64,000 bases of DNA from Agrobacterium vitis (lineage in GTDB: Bacteria; Pseudomonadota; Alphaproteobacteria; Rhizobiales; Rhizobiaceae): positions 682,001-746,000 of the forward strand of contig NZ_CP146242.1 of assembly GCF_037039395.1 (NCBI RefSeq), read 5' to 3'. The stretch's first letter is position 1. Every line of letters begins with the position of its first letter. The notes under the pieces were generated by a model, which worked only from the letters and a program-made list of their open reading frames with translations, searched no databases and was not told where the DNA came from. Both the position numbers and the translations under genes were made by a program. This document shows, piece after piece, positions 1-8,693 of the stretch.

Positions 1-132
1 GTGCGGCCGGGACTGATGTTGCATGTCGTTGGTGAGGACCAGGCCAAGCTTGAGCGTTACGACAATGGGGTCTGGAAACCGCGTTTGAAGCGGTTTTTAA
101 GGCACCTCGAACGGCTTCAGGTGGCGGCATGA
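1..132 (+). CDS. C-terminal 43 residues of a phage tail assembly protein
   Basis: The reading frame is open from the window edge and stops at 130-132, so only the C-terminus is visible. Its stop overlaps the start of the tail-tip gene (ATGA), which indicates translational coupling inside a tail module. In siphophage-like tail clusters this slot is usually filled by an NlpC/P60 peptidase or a DUF6950-type protein. The visible tail (MLHVVGEDQ, then a basic stretch WKPRLKRFLRHLE) would fit the end of either, but no catalytic residue is in the window. The assignment rests on position only. Confidence 0.55.
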   Translation: MRPGLMLHVVGEDQAKLERYDNGVWKPRLKRFLRHLERLQVAA

Positions 133-3100
133 CCATTCCTGTTTTGGCCGTGCCGTTTCTCGATCCTTCAGTCGGCCGCATTTCCAAAGAACTGCCCGAA
201 GGCCTGACCATTGCCGAGATCATCGGCGTGACCATGCCGGGCCTGTCCGATCATGATTTGGCATTGTTGCGCGTGGTGCTGGTCAGTGAGCGTGGCTCTG
301 CGGTGATCGAACAGCGCTACTGGCACCGGGTCAGGCCCTATGTCGGTGTGCGTGTCGTCATCCGGCTTGTGCCGGGCAAGAGCGCCCTCCGGTCGGTTCT
401 GACTATCGTCGTGGCCATCGCCGCCGCTGCCATCGGGCAATACTGGGCAACCGCCATGGCTCTTACTGGCACGACGGCGACAGTCGTCGCTGGCGGCATC
501 ACGCTTGGTCTGACCGTGCTTGGCAATCTGCTGATCAACGCGCTCATTCCGCCCGCCAGCAACAAGAAGGACAAGACCACCTATTACATCAACGGCTGGC
601 GCAACAATCTCGATCCGGACGGCGTCATTCCCGAAGTCTACGGCAAGATCCGGTTCGCGCCGCCGTTCGCCGCCACCAGCTACACTGAAATCGTCGGCAA
701 TATCCAATATCTGCGCTCGATCTTTCTGGTTGGCTATGGCGGCGACTATGGCGTGGCGCTGTCTGAGTTCTGGATCGGCGACACCAGCATTGATGAATAT
801 GACGAGCTGACGATCGAGACCCACGAAGGTCTCGCCAGCGATGGCACCTTCACGCTCTATTATCGGCAGGTCTATGAACTGTCCCTCGGCGTCGAGCTGA
901 CACGTGAAAGGCCCCGCAACGACCAGGGAAAGGTGATCAGCGGCGCTGCCAAGGAAGATCCCGTCGTCCGCACCACGGGTGCCGATGCCTCTGCAGGTTC
1001 GGTGATCATCGGCTTTCCGGCTGGCCTCGGCCGTGTCGATGACGAGGGCGATAAGAAGAACCTGTCGGTGCAGATCCGGATCCGGCAAAAACCCGCCAAT
1101 GCCGCCGACGATCAATATGTCGTGGTCACCACGATGACGATCACCAGCCAGAAGCTCGAAGCCTTCTATCGGCAATACACCTGGTCTTTCGCGACTCGCG
1201 GCCGCTACGACATCGAAGTCACACGGATGACGGACGAGCATACCAAGTCGAACTACCAGAGCCGCACGACATGGGTGGCCTTGCAGACGATCCGACCGGA
1301 ATATCCGATCGACTTTCCCTATCCGCTGGCGATGATTTCCATGCGGGTCAAGGCGACCTATCAGCTGAATGGCCAGCTCGATAATTTCAACATCATTGCA
1401 TCGCGCCGCTGCCTGGATTGGGATGCCGCGACCGGCACATGGATAGGTCGCGAGACCAACAACCCGGCCTCGCTCTATCGCTACTGCCTGCAATCGGCCT
1501 CCAATCCGAAACGGGTGTCCGATAGCGAGATCGATCTGGATGCGCTGGCCGATTGGCACGTCTTCTGCGCATCCAAAGGCCTCGAATACAACGCCGTCCA
1601 TGACGATGATCGCACGCTGCGGGAGCGCCTGGACGACATCGCCGGGGCTGGTCGGGCACGATCGCGCTATGACGGTGTTCGCTGGAGTGTGATCGTGGAT
1701 CGGCCGCAGGATCTGGTCATCGACCATATCAACCCGCGCAACTCCTCGAATTTCAAGGCGAGCCGCACGTATTTTGATCCGCCGCATGGGTTTCGGATCA
1801 AGTTCTTCGACCAGACCTATGATTACAAACAGAACGAACGGCTCGTGCCATGGCCCGGCCATTCGGGACCGATCACGCTGACGGAAGCCTTGGAGCTGCC
1901 CGGCAAGACCAATCCGGATGAGATCTGGATCGAGGCGCGCCGGCGTATGTACGAGGCGCTCTATCGGATCGATATCTATGAGGCGGTCCAGGACGGGCCG
2001 ATCAGCGTGGCGACACGCGGCGATTTGGTCATGACCTCCTATGACGTTCTGGAACGGACACAGGTCGCGGCCCGCGTCCTCGATGTCATTGGCCGCACCA
2101 TCGAGCTGGACAGCGAAGTCGAGATGACCTCCGGCCTGACCTATGGCCTGCGGTTTCGGCATTTTGCAGACGAGGACGATACGATCGGCGTCAGCGTGTT
2201 GGTGACGTTGCTCACGGTGGTGGGCACTGGCAGGACCGTCGTCATGGCCGATCAGAACCCCAGCATCGTTCCGACGATCGGAACGCTTGTGCATGTCGGC
2301 TTGCTGACCTCCGAAAGCCTGCCGATGATCGTCACGCGGGTCGAGGCCGGCGAAGACATGTCCTCCCATTTGCGCCTGGTCAACGCCGCGCCAATTATCG
2401 ACGAACTGACCGACGAAGAGGTGGCACCGGCATGGTCCGGTCGGGCGGGTGCCGATGTGGAAACATCCAGCAGCGCCCCTCCAACGCCCGCCATCACGTC
2501 GATCGATACCGGCGTTGTCGGCACCGAGATCTCTGGTGGATTGAGTGTGTCTGCCTCCCCGGGTGTCGGCAATGTGGTGACGGTGGCCTATCGGCTCCAG
2601 CATCGCAAATCTGGCACGACGGCATGGACGCCAATTGATTTTGGCGTGGGCGATGGTGCGGTGCTGGTCACATCCTATGTGACCGGCGATGTCGTCCAGG
2701 TGCGGGTGGCAGCAATAGGTGAAACCGGTTTGATCAGCGCCTTTTCATTGCCCGTCACGGTGACGATCGGCGCGGACGACGGGGCCACGCCGGTACAATT
2801 GCCGTCCGGCAATATCGATGTCGTGGCAATCCTGGGCGGTGCGACCATCGTCATCCAGACCACGGATGACGCAGCAACATCTGCCGTCCAGATCTATTGC
2901 TCGACCGTCAACGACCTGGAAACGACCACGGATGCGATTGGTGCGCCGATCGCGGTCGAGGCGTCGCGGTCCTATACCGTTGCCGTGGGTGACGCGACCC
3001 GCTCCAACCTGCTGGTGAATGGTAGCTTTGACAGCTCCAGCAATTGGACACTTGGCGACGGTTGGACGGTTTCATCCGGCGTGGCGGTTCACAGTTCCGG

Positions 3101-3461
3101 TTCGGCCGGCACCATCAGCCAGGCCGTGACGCTGACGGCCGGTGCCAATTATCGCCTCAGCTACGAACTGACCCGATCGGCCGGCTCGATCCAGCCAAAG
3201 CTGACGGGCGGAACGACAGTGTTTGCGGGCAACAGATCCGCCTCCGCGACGATCCGCGAGAGCGTGCAGGCATTGAGCGGCAATACCGCTCTGGCGCTTG
3301 CTGCCACCGAGGCCTTCTCCGGTCAGGTCGATAACCTCGTCCTCTATCTCGAAACATCCACCTGTCTGCCGCAAGGCACCAATTACCTGTGGCTTGAGCC
3401 ACGGAACGCGAACGGCGTGAGCGGACCGATCACCGGTCCCTTCACCATCTCGGTTCGATAG
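129..3461 (+). CDS. Phage tail-tip / host-specificity protein (J / TipJ-like)
   Basis: This 1110-residue protein has the layout of lambda gpJ-type tail-tip proteins. It has a short N-terminal domain and a hydrophobic Ala/Gly-rich segment at about residues 85-145. A long central region follows that carries the YYINGWRNNLDPDGVIPEVYGKI block typical in position and style of these hubs (only part of it quoted as motif: GVIPEVYGKIR). A fibronectin-III-like section lies near 780-880. From about residue 958 there is a carbohydrate-binding-like beta-sandwich beginning NLLVNGSFDSSSNW. The family caps the tail tube and contacts the host envelope; the C-terminal module probably adds sugar binding (inference). 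The gene overlaps the preceding frame by 4 nt and lies 8 nt before the tailspike gene. A full antisense frame across it is a codon-bias shadow. Confidence 0.85.
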   Translation: MTIPVLAVPFLDPSVGRISKELPEGLTIAEIIGVTMPGLSDHDLALLRVVLVSERGSAVIEQRYWHRVRPYVGVRVVIRLVPGKSALRSVLTIVVAIAAAAIGQYWATAMALTGTTATVVAGGITLGLTVLGNLLINALIPPASNKKDKTTYYINGWRNNLDPDGVIPEVYGKIRFAPPFAATSYTEIVGNIQYLRSIFLVGYGGDYGVALSEFWIGDTSIDEYDELTIETHEGLASDGTFTLYYRQVYELSLGVELTRERPRNDQGKVISGAAKEDPVVRTTGADASAGSVIIGFPAGLGRVDDEGDKKNLSVQIRIRQKPANAADDQYVVVTTMTITSQKLEAFYRQYTWSFATRGRYDIEVTRMTDEHTKSNYQSRTTWVALQTIRPEYPIDFPYPLAMISMRVKATYQLNGQLDNFNIIASRRCLDWDAATGTWIGRETNNPASLYRYCLQSASNPKRVSDSEIDLDALADWHVFCASKGLEYNAVHDDDRTLRERLDDIAGAGRARSRYDGVRWSVIVDRPQDLVIDHINPRNSSNFKASRTYFDPPHGFRIKFFDQTYDYKQNERLVPWPGHSGPITLTEALELPGKTNPDEIWIEARRRMYEALYRIDIYEAVQDGPISVATRGDLVMTSYDVLERTQVAARVLDVIGRTIELDSEVEMTSGLTYGLRFRHFADEDDTIGVSVLVTLLTVVGTGRTVVMADQNPSIVPTIGTLVHVGLLTSESLPMIVTRVEAGEDMSSHLRLVNAAPIIDELTDEEVAPAWSGRAGADVETSSSAPPTPAITSIDTGVVGTEISGGLSVSASPGVGNVVTVAYRLQHRKSGTTAWTPIDFGVGDGAVLVTSYVTGDVVQVRVAAIGETGLISAFSLPVTVTIGADDGATPVQLPSGNIDVVAILGGATIVIQTTDDAATSAVQIYCSTVNDLETTTDAIGAPIAVEASRSYTVAVGDATRSNLLVNGSFDSSSNWTLGDGWTVSSGVAVHSSGSAGTISQAVTLTAGANYRLSYELTRSAGSIQPKLTGGTTVFAGNRSASATIRESVQALSGNTALALAATEAFSGQVDNLVLYLETSTCLPQGTNYLWLEPRNANGVSGPITGPFTISVR

Positions 3462-3469
3462 GAGCGTCC

Positions 3470-5725
3470 ATGACCGATCTCGGCGTCAGATCCCCCAATG
3501 TCGCGGCTACCGGCTTGCTGGATACCATCATTGGCAACCGTAAAGGCTCGTCACGTCTCCAAACGGTGACCGATCTTGCCAAGCAACTTGCCGGGACAAG
3601 CCCGATTAATCTGCTTGGTAATCAGGCTCCGTTGTTCAAGACCTATGCGGATCTCGCCGCCTCTGCCTTGGCGAGCAAAATCAGTGCCTGGGTTTATGAA
3701 GACGCAACCGCTGCGAATAATGGCATCTGGCGGTGGACCGGTACGACCTGGGAATGGGCGCTGCCATTGCCCTACTCGTTTTTGACAGCCGAGGATGCCG
3801 GCGCCGGCACAGCAAATGCTGTCAAGGCGACAACGACGATACCGGTGTCTGAGGAGATGTTCATTCTTGTCGAATTGTTTCGGGCAACGACGGGCGAACC
3901 GGCCACGATCAGCTTCAATGATGGCGCGGCACTGACGATCAAAACCAATCGTGGGACAGACGCCAGCGCGCTGGCGTCTGGCATGGTCATGGCTGGCAAG
4001 ATCTTCGGCTCTACGTTCCGATTGATTACGGATGAAGACGTTGCAGTGTTGGTCACGCAAGCGGAAACCGCGCGTGATCAGGCGGTTCAGGCGAAAGAGA
4101 CAGCTGAGAGCCTCACCATCTACACAGCCGGCGCCACTGGGCAGATCGCGAGACCGATTGTCGATAAATTACGTGATATCCTGTCCTCCAGCGACTTTGC
4201 GACTTCTGCTCAAGCAAAGGCGGCGGCCGGCAATACAAAACCGGTTATTGCCAGTGACGGTGGTCTGTATGCTCCGGCCATCGGCGGCGGTGCATTCATC
4301 CGTGCTGACGCGCGAGAAATTCGTCTATGCGCAGATCTCGACATCAAAAACGACGGTACGCAGGATGCCGTCCAGGCGCTCGATGACGCGATTACCTATT
4401 CTCAGGCTCGTAACATCCCCGTAAAACCCGACGGGTCATTTTTGATGTCGTCGCGCTATGCCAGATCCGGCAACAAAAGCGTAAGGATCTTAGGCGGCGG
4501 AGCGCCGATTTCTGAATTTATATGGCCCGATACCGTGGGAAGTCCTGGCCTTGATTTGACGTTCACAGACCAGATTGTGACCGCTTATCTGCAAGGCATC
4601 CGAATGAGGACATCAGGTAAGGGCACCGGTAAAGGCGTCAAGATCAGCCAGCCTGTACTGGCATCATCGCTCTGGCGCGGACCGGTGATCCGAGATCTGG
4701 AATTTGTTGGGGTCGATGTCTTCAGCGACTGCTGGGACGTGTTGCTCGACCTTGAAAATTGCTGGAACTCGTCCGTCAGTGGTCTCTACGGTTTTGGTCG
4801 CACATTGACCGCTGGTGAAACCGTTATCGGAACAGCAGGCATCCTCACGAAGAACTGCACGGATAGCAAGTTTTACGACGTTGGCCTACACGGCTTTCAG
4901 ACTGGCGCGAATTTCGGGCAAGATGCAGGGGATGATGAAGGAATCATCTTCACGCATTTTACGATCCTGTCGTCAAACACGGGCATCAAATACAGGACAC
5001 CGGCCGCCGAGGCGGGGTGCCAGATCGCACATGGTCATATCAATGCTTATAACGCTGGCATCGATCTCTATGCAAAGCATGTCGGGTTTATAAAAAACCT
5101 CGACATCTACAAGATCAGCGGCTCAGCTGTCGATTTCCGTGGGATAAGGTTGGAAAACTGCAACGGCATGCAGATCGATGACATCACATTCGGCAACACT
5201 GGCGCGTCTGGCCCGTTCTGGGGTGTTGAACTGGCATCGGGAAGTGATCACAACAAAATTAGAGGCTTGCGACGGCACACAGGCGCAAGCACCATCGACA
5301 ACATGGTGGTCTTTTCCGGTACCGGCAACGACAACAACACAATCGACGATGTTCGAAACGCCGGTAATCCCGCAGTTGCGTTTGCCACGGACAAGTCAAA
5401 TCATCTGTCTAACGATTTTCGAAATATCCGGCCGGCCGGCGAAGAAGCCTTTGCTGCTAACGCTGCAACGCCGTCGGTCAACAGCGCGATCTGGGGGTAT
5501 TTCACCACGGCCAATACAGCGGCGACGACGATCACGACGTTCACCAACTGGTTTGCTGGCCAAACCTGGACCGTCCTTGCCAAGGATGCCAACACCACCA
5601 TTGAACATGGTTCAACTCTGCTTCTGAAGGGGGCGGCAAGCGTGACGATGCCCAACGGCGGGATGATGACATTCAGAGCCTTTGCCGAGGGGTCGGTCGT
5701 GCGCGAAATCGGGAGGTCGTTCTGA
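3470..5725 (+). CDS. Phage tailspike/tail fibre with right-handed beta-helix (pectate-lyase-like) domain
   Basis: This is a 751-residue virion protein. Residues about 1-200 look like a virion-attachment and linker region (YADLAASA..., then a W-rich GIWRWTGTTWEWALP patch), followed by an Ala/Gln/Thr-rich helical linker near 190-215. From about residue 277 the sequence IRLCADLDIKNDGTQDAVQA matches the typical entry of pectate-lyase-superfamily tailspikes (KxDGxxDxTxAxQxA). It is followed by repeated N/G-rich coils such as NCNGMQIDDITFGNTG. Such proteins bind, and often cleave, surface polysaccharide, so it is the likely receptor-binding or depolymerase protein of this phage. No catalytic residues can be assigned by eye. 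The start follows a GGAGCG ribosome site, and the stop overlaps the next gene by 1 nt. Confidence 0.8.
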   Translation: MTDLGVRSPNVAATGLLDTIIGNRKGSSRLQTVTDLAKQLAGTSPINLLGNQAPLFKTYADLAASALASKISAWVYEDATAANNGIWRWTGTTWEWALPLPYSFLTAEDAGAGTANAVKATTTIPVSEEMFILVELFRATTGEPATISFNDGAALTIKTNRGTDASALASGMVMAGKIFGSTFRLITDEDVAVLVTQAETARDQAVQAKETAESLTIYTAGATGQIARPIVDKLRDILSSSDFATSAQAKAAAGNTKPVIASDGGLYAPAIGGGAFIRADAREIRLCADLDIKNDGTQDAVQALDDAITYSQARNIPVKPDGSFLMSSRYARSGNKSVRILGGGAPISEFIWPDTVGSPGLDLTFTDQIVTAYLQGIRMRTSGKGTGKGVKISQPVLASSLWRGPVIRDLEFVGVDVFSDCWDVLLDLENCWNSSVSGLYGFGRTLTAGETVIGTAGILTKNCTDSKFYDVGLHGFQTGANFGQDAGDDEGIIFTHFTILSSNTGIKYRTPAAEAGCQIAHGHINAYNAGIDLYAKHVGFIKNLDIYKISGSAVDFRGIRLENCNGMQIDDITFGNTGASGPFWGVELASGSDHNKIRGLRRHTGASTIDNMVVFSGTGNDNNTIDDVRNAGNPAVAFATDKSNHLSNDFRNIRPAGEEAFAANAATPSVNSAIWGYFTTANTAATTITTFTNWFAGQTWTVLAKDANTTIEHGSTLLLKGAASVTMPNGGMMTFRAFAEGSVVREIGRSF

Positions 5726-6249
5726 TGATCGCCGTTCATGGGGCGTTCGGCAAGATCGGCAGGCTGGTTGTCGCGGATTTACAGGGAATGGGACAGTCGG
5801 TAGTGACGATTGATACCGACAACGAGCTGACGGCTCCTGCCTCGCTGCATGATATTGCGATCTGGTGTGCGACCTCGCCGCCACCGCATAATCGGATGGA
5901 GCCATTCTGGGAGGATTTCCAGTCTTTCATGCGGCTTCTGCACCGACCATATCGCCGTGTGATTTTTACCAGTTCTTTTGGCATCGAGACAGGCAACGGC
6001 GTGGAAGCGATCAACGCTTACGCTGCCGGGAAAATAGCAGCTGAAGCATTTTTAAAGGCTTGGACTGAAGAGGATGCCTCTCGGTCGGGCGTCGCTATCA
6101 GAATGGGAGGGTACGGCCCGTTAACTGATGTTTCCATGCCATGGTCAATGAGCGAAAATCAGATTCTCGCAGCCTATCGAGCAGCTCTGCTGAAACCTAA
6201 TGGCTACCATTTGATCCGACCGCTTCATCAAGATTGGAGCTTTATATGA
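5725..6249 (+). CDS. Small Rossmann-fold (extended SDR/epimerase-like) protein coupled to the tailspike gene
   Basis: This 174-residue protein opens with a beta-alpha-beta dinucleotide-binding signature (VHGAFGKIGRLVV, that is GxxGxxG) and an acidic residue after strand 2 (TIDTDNE). It also has an SDR-type active site: FTSSFG supplies the Ser, and YAAGK gives the YxxxK pair at about residue 99. At half the usual length of an extended SDR/epimerase, it keeps the cofactor core but lacks most of a substrate domain. Its ATG overlaps the tailspike stop (TGATG), so it is co-translated with a virion protein. A role in modifying a surface sugar or a nucleotide sugar is inference. It could also be a decayed or repurposed enzyme. 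Confidence 0.6.
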   Translation: MIAVHGAFGKIGRLVVADLQGMGQSVVTIDTDNELTAPASLHDIAIWCATSPPPHNRMEPFWEDFQSFMRLLHRPYRRVIFTSSFGIETGNGVEAINAYAAGKIAAEAFLKAWTEEDASRSGVAIRMGGYGPLTDVSMPWSMSENQILAAYRAALLKPNGYHLIRPLHQDWSFI

Positions 6250-6488
6250 GAACTAGCTGGTGCAAAGCTACAGTAGTGGGCCAGAAACCGCTAAGGGCTA
6301 CCCCGTGGCTTCGGTGTTGGACCTGTTTGAGGAAGCTCTGGTTCTCTGTTTTGGCGGTTATCTCGGCGCTCGCTGGGTTTCTCTGCGGCTTCGCTTTGGT
6401 TGTCTTCATCTTTTTGATTTTGGCGAGGGAACCCGTTGATATCCGCATTACTATCACCCCCAGAGGTGATAATGAACTTGCACGTTGA
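6246..6488 (+). CDS. Possible small single-pass membrane protein (antisense overlap)
   Basis: An 80-residue frame starts with an ATGA overlap on the stop of the Rossmann-fold gene, as a coupled phage gene would. It encodes a hydrophobic helix at about residues 33-60 (FSVLAVISALAGF...VVFIFLILA). It lies antisense to the charged, low-complexity C-terminus of the opposite-strand gene, and a hydrophobic frame opposite a hydrophilic one is expected by the genetic code alone. Either frame could be the artefact over this stretch, so it is listed with low confidence. Confidence 0.25.
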   Translation: MRTSWCKATVVGQKPLRATPWLRCWTCLRKLWFSVLAVISALAGFLCGFALVVFIFLILAREPVDIRITITPRGDNELAR

Positions 6489-7202
6489 AGCTTCGCCAAA
6501 ACTTTCAAGGCAAACGCGCTCGATTTCGGACGTGCGACGATAATTAGGCTCCGACGAACCTAAATAGTTCTTTACATTCGTAAGATGCGTGGGGAAAATC
6601 ATGAACCATAGGGTTACTAAGGTTCCAGCCGCTCCCCCAGCATTTAAAAACTTACAAAATATGTCAGCTAGCTTTGGATTTTGTTCTTTAATCCTTGCAA
6701 CAGTCGTTACCTCATTAGCGTGCTCTTCTAAAAAATCCGTGGCAGCGGAACTGATTGCGGCAAGCATGGCATATGTGAGAGGCTCGGCCTTAAGGACTTC
6801 GATAACTTCTTTAGCAAGGTTGAACAGGCCAGTCGCTACTTTTGCATGCTCATAACCACATTCGGGATTTTGGCAGATCTCTTCATTATCAAAGCCATAA
6901 AACTCGGAACTGCCGATGTCATAGCTCTTTGACGGAAAAATGGATTTGCACTGCGGGCAAAGGGCAGGCAAGGGCGGGCCATTACGGCCAGTATAGCCGA
7001 TCCGCGATGTTGTTGATCCTGCACTTTTGCTGCGTGGCGAATTTTCGACACGTGTGCCGCTCATCTCAATTTTGGAAGCGCCAGAAATATCGTAGGGTTG
7101 TTCAACGTCGGTGAACCTAACGTTTTCGAATTTCCCAGTTATCGGTCCCTCTGTTTTGATGCCAACTTTGGCTCCAGAGATATGGACGTTTTTAATGTGC
7201 AT
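6291..7202 (-). CDS. Hypothetical prophage cargo protein with zinc-ribbon-like cysteines
   Basis: I do not recognise this 303-residue protein. The N-terminal ~55 residues look like short beta-helix coils (MHIKNVHISGAKVGIKTEG...). A CPQC and CQNPEC pair at about residues 83-115 could bind one zinc. Residues about 190-212 are hydrophobic (AGTLVTLWFMIFPTHL), a possible membrane anchor. The C-terminal 60 residues are Gln/Glu/Arg/Pro-rich and probably disordered. It is on the strand opposite the tail genes, in clearly AT-richer DNA than its neighbours, and has a G-rich ribosome site. This is the pattern of an independently expressed lysogenic-conversion (moron) gene. Function unknown; defence or envelope roles are only possibilities. 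Confidence 0.6.
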   Translation of the reverse strand: MHIKNVHISGAKVGIKTEGPITGKFENVRFTDVEQPYDISGASKIEMSGTRVENSPRSKSAGSTTSRIGYTGRNGPPLPALCPQCKSIFPSKSYDIGSSEFYGFDNEEICQNPECGYEHAKVATGLFNLAKEVIEVLKAEPLTYAMLAAISSAATDFLEEHANEVTTVARIKEQNPKLADIFCKFLNAGGAAGTLVTLWFMIFPTHLTNVKNYLGSSEPNYRRTSEIERVCLESFGEASTCKFIITSGGDSNADINGFPRQNQKDEDNQSEAAEKPSERRDNRQNREPELPQTGPTPKPRGSP

Positions 7203-7456
7203 TTTATACCCCCCAACCCGGGGCTCATATCAGCACGTCGTTAAATAAGAGTCGAGTCGCAAATGCGTGCGATACGGGTGGTTCGGTTCCTAAGCCATTG
7301 AGTGGTATTTTAAGTTTGGACAAGGTAAATTGCAGCTCGTTTGAAGGGCATTCAATGTGGCTTCATACCATCGATTAGTGCAGTCTCAGTCAACGGCACA
7401 TAGATAACGGTGTAGTCGGGAACTGAAAAGTCGCGTCCGGCGCCAGAGGATCACTC

Positions 7457-8134
7457 ATGACAGTCATTTTTGCGGGTGCTTTCGAAGACTGTGCGGTGAT
7501 CGGCGGCGATCAGCTTCGCCATGAGTATTTCACCCTTCAGCCGGCTGGATTTGCCAGCAAGGTTAGAAGGATCAATGACCGAGTATGGGGTGCAAAGGCA
7601 GGCTATGGCCCCACTGCAGATCGTCTCTGGGACGATTTGACCGGCCTGCCGGGCGTTGAGGACATGTGTATTGAGGAGCTCGCCGCTCACACGCGAACTC
7701 TCGGCAGCAAGGTTTATCAGGGATGTTTGGCTTTGCTTCCTGTGGGAGCAAAAGATCCGGGCTTATATCTTTTCCTAGCTGGGGTGAACGCCAACGGTTT
7801 GAGTTCAGTTCATTGGCTTAATTTCCAGTTGGGCGATTTTGGATCTGCGATAGGTCCTGGCAAAGCCTTTGCTTTTGGACCAGATCCAAGCGTTCATACT
7901 CAGGCAACCGCACTGCTTCAGGTACAGCTCACAACGCAGGGGCGTTTCGCGGTGGCCGCACTGGATACTTGGGCCATCTCCCTTACGAAATATGCTCGCC
8001 AGCTTGCTGCGCACGCCGTGGGTTTTCCTACTGATCTGGTGCTGATCATTAAAGATAGTCCAGTGAAAAGGTGCCTGCTGGAGGAGGCGTCTCCTTCGGA
8101 TCCAGCCTTCACCAGATGCCTGTTTCCTTTGTAA
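7457..8134 (+). CDS. HslV/proteasome-beta-like N-terminal-threonine (Ntn hydrolase) protein
   Basis: This 225-residue protein starts Met-Thr. Once Met is removed, Thr1, the GGD Asp (Asp17) and a Lys (Lys34, in SKVRRI) fall at almost exactly the spacing of the HslV catalytic set (Thr1, Asp17, Lys33 followed by VRR). A further glycine block, AGYGPTAD, resembles HslV's AGFAGGTAD. Those residues define the Ntn-hydrolase protease fold. Overall length exceeds HslV (about 175 residues), and the C-terminal third has no match I know. No HslU ATPase is nearby. It follows the prophage tail genes, with an AGAGGA ribosome site before the ATG. It may be a protease or a non-proteolytic Ntn relative; the fold call is good, the function unknown. 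Confidence 0.6.
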   Translation: MTVIFAGAFEDCAVIGGDQLRHEYFTLQPAGFASKVRRINDRVWGAKAGYGPTADRLWDDLTGLPGVEDMCIEELAAHTRTLGSKVYQGCLALLPVGAKDPGLYLFLAGVNANGLSSVHWLNFQLGDFGSAIGPGKAFAFGPDPSVHTQATALLQVQLTTQGRFAVAALDTWAISLTKYARQLAAHAVGFPTDLVLIIKDSPVKRCLLEEASPSDPAFTRCLFPL

Positions 8135-8247
8135 TCACGCTAGTTTTCAACGGTTGATGTTTGTTAGATGGATCCAACGGCGGCGAAGAGGATCGTGAAT
8201 CGCTTTTGACAGAAGTTCTGGAATTTTCATTTTTCCGATTCGTCGTG

Positions 8248-8580
8248 TCAAAATTCCGAAAGTTCGCGGCGAGCTACATTGGCAATCCGCACATCGTTGT
8301 CCGCGCCTTTGGACGCTCCAGGCAAGCGCAAGACACCATCGCAAAGCGCCAGCAGCCGACCCGCGACCGGATGGAAAATCTCCTCATAGAGCGCGTCGCC
8401 GACAGCCGTGCCGCCCGCTGCGTGCCAGATCGGCAGCGCCACCCATTCCCCGATCATCGGCACATGTCCGGCCTGAAACAGCGCATAGGACGGGGCCTCC
8501 AATGCCTTGAGGTTGGCCGCCATTTTCACCGGATCGTCACCCGTGCCTGAGCGATAAGGGCCTGCAATCAAAATCAGCAT
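8248..8580 (-). CDS. DUF4406 / nucleoside 2-deoxyribosyltransferase-like small protein
   Basis: This 110-residue protein begins MLILIAGPYRSG, the phosphate/ribose-binding opening of the nucleoside 2-deoxyribosyltransferase-like fold, and has the compact length of DUF4406 proteins. The start at 8580 was chosen because GGAGAG lies just upstream; an in-frame ATG 42 nt earlier has no such site. It is divergent from the DeoR-type regulator at 8694, with a shared 113-nt gap that contains a dyad, so the regulator may control it. Substrate unknown. Confidence 0.7.
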   Translation of the reverse strand: MLILIAGPYRSGTGDDPVKMAANLKALEAPSYALFQAGHVPMIGEWVALPIWHAAGGTAVGDALYEEIFHPVAGRLLALCDGVLRLPGASKGADNDVRIANVARRELSEF

Positions 8581-8611
8581 TTTTCTCTCCATTAAACTGC
8601 ACGAATATCCA

Positions 8612-8628
8612 TAAATCTGCATGATTTA
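8612..8628. promoter_or_regulatory. Dyad TAAATC-N5-GATTTA between divergent genes
   Basis: A perfect 6-bp inverted repeat with a 5-nt spacer (TAAATCTGCATGATTTA) sits in the divergent promoter region of the DUF4406 and DeoR-family genes. Position and symmetry fit an operator for the adjacent regulator. This is inference; no footprint or second copy was seen. Confidence 0.35.
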
Positions 8629-8693
8629 TCTTGAGAGTCGAGTCAAAATCGTTGATATAGATGGGTATGTAAATTTTCAGGTAATTTCGTGCA

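Noticed and set aside
168..2603. 811-codon minus-strand open frame opposite the tail-tip gene
   Set aside because: It is the antisense shadow of a high-GC gene: rich in Arg/Gly/His/Asp, no domain, no ribosome site, and the plus strand encodes a recognisable tail protein.
1..8134. Search for integrase, att site or tRNA-linked prophage boundary
   Set aside because: None is visible: the left part is outside the window, and no tRNA or direct repeat was found near 8.1 kb, so the right boundary is only placed by gene content.
8161..8550. 129-codon plus-strand frame opposite the DUF4406 gene
   Set aside because: The minus-strand protein has a recognisable AGPY opening and a good ribosome site; the plus frame has neither.
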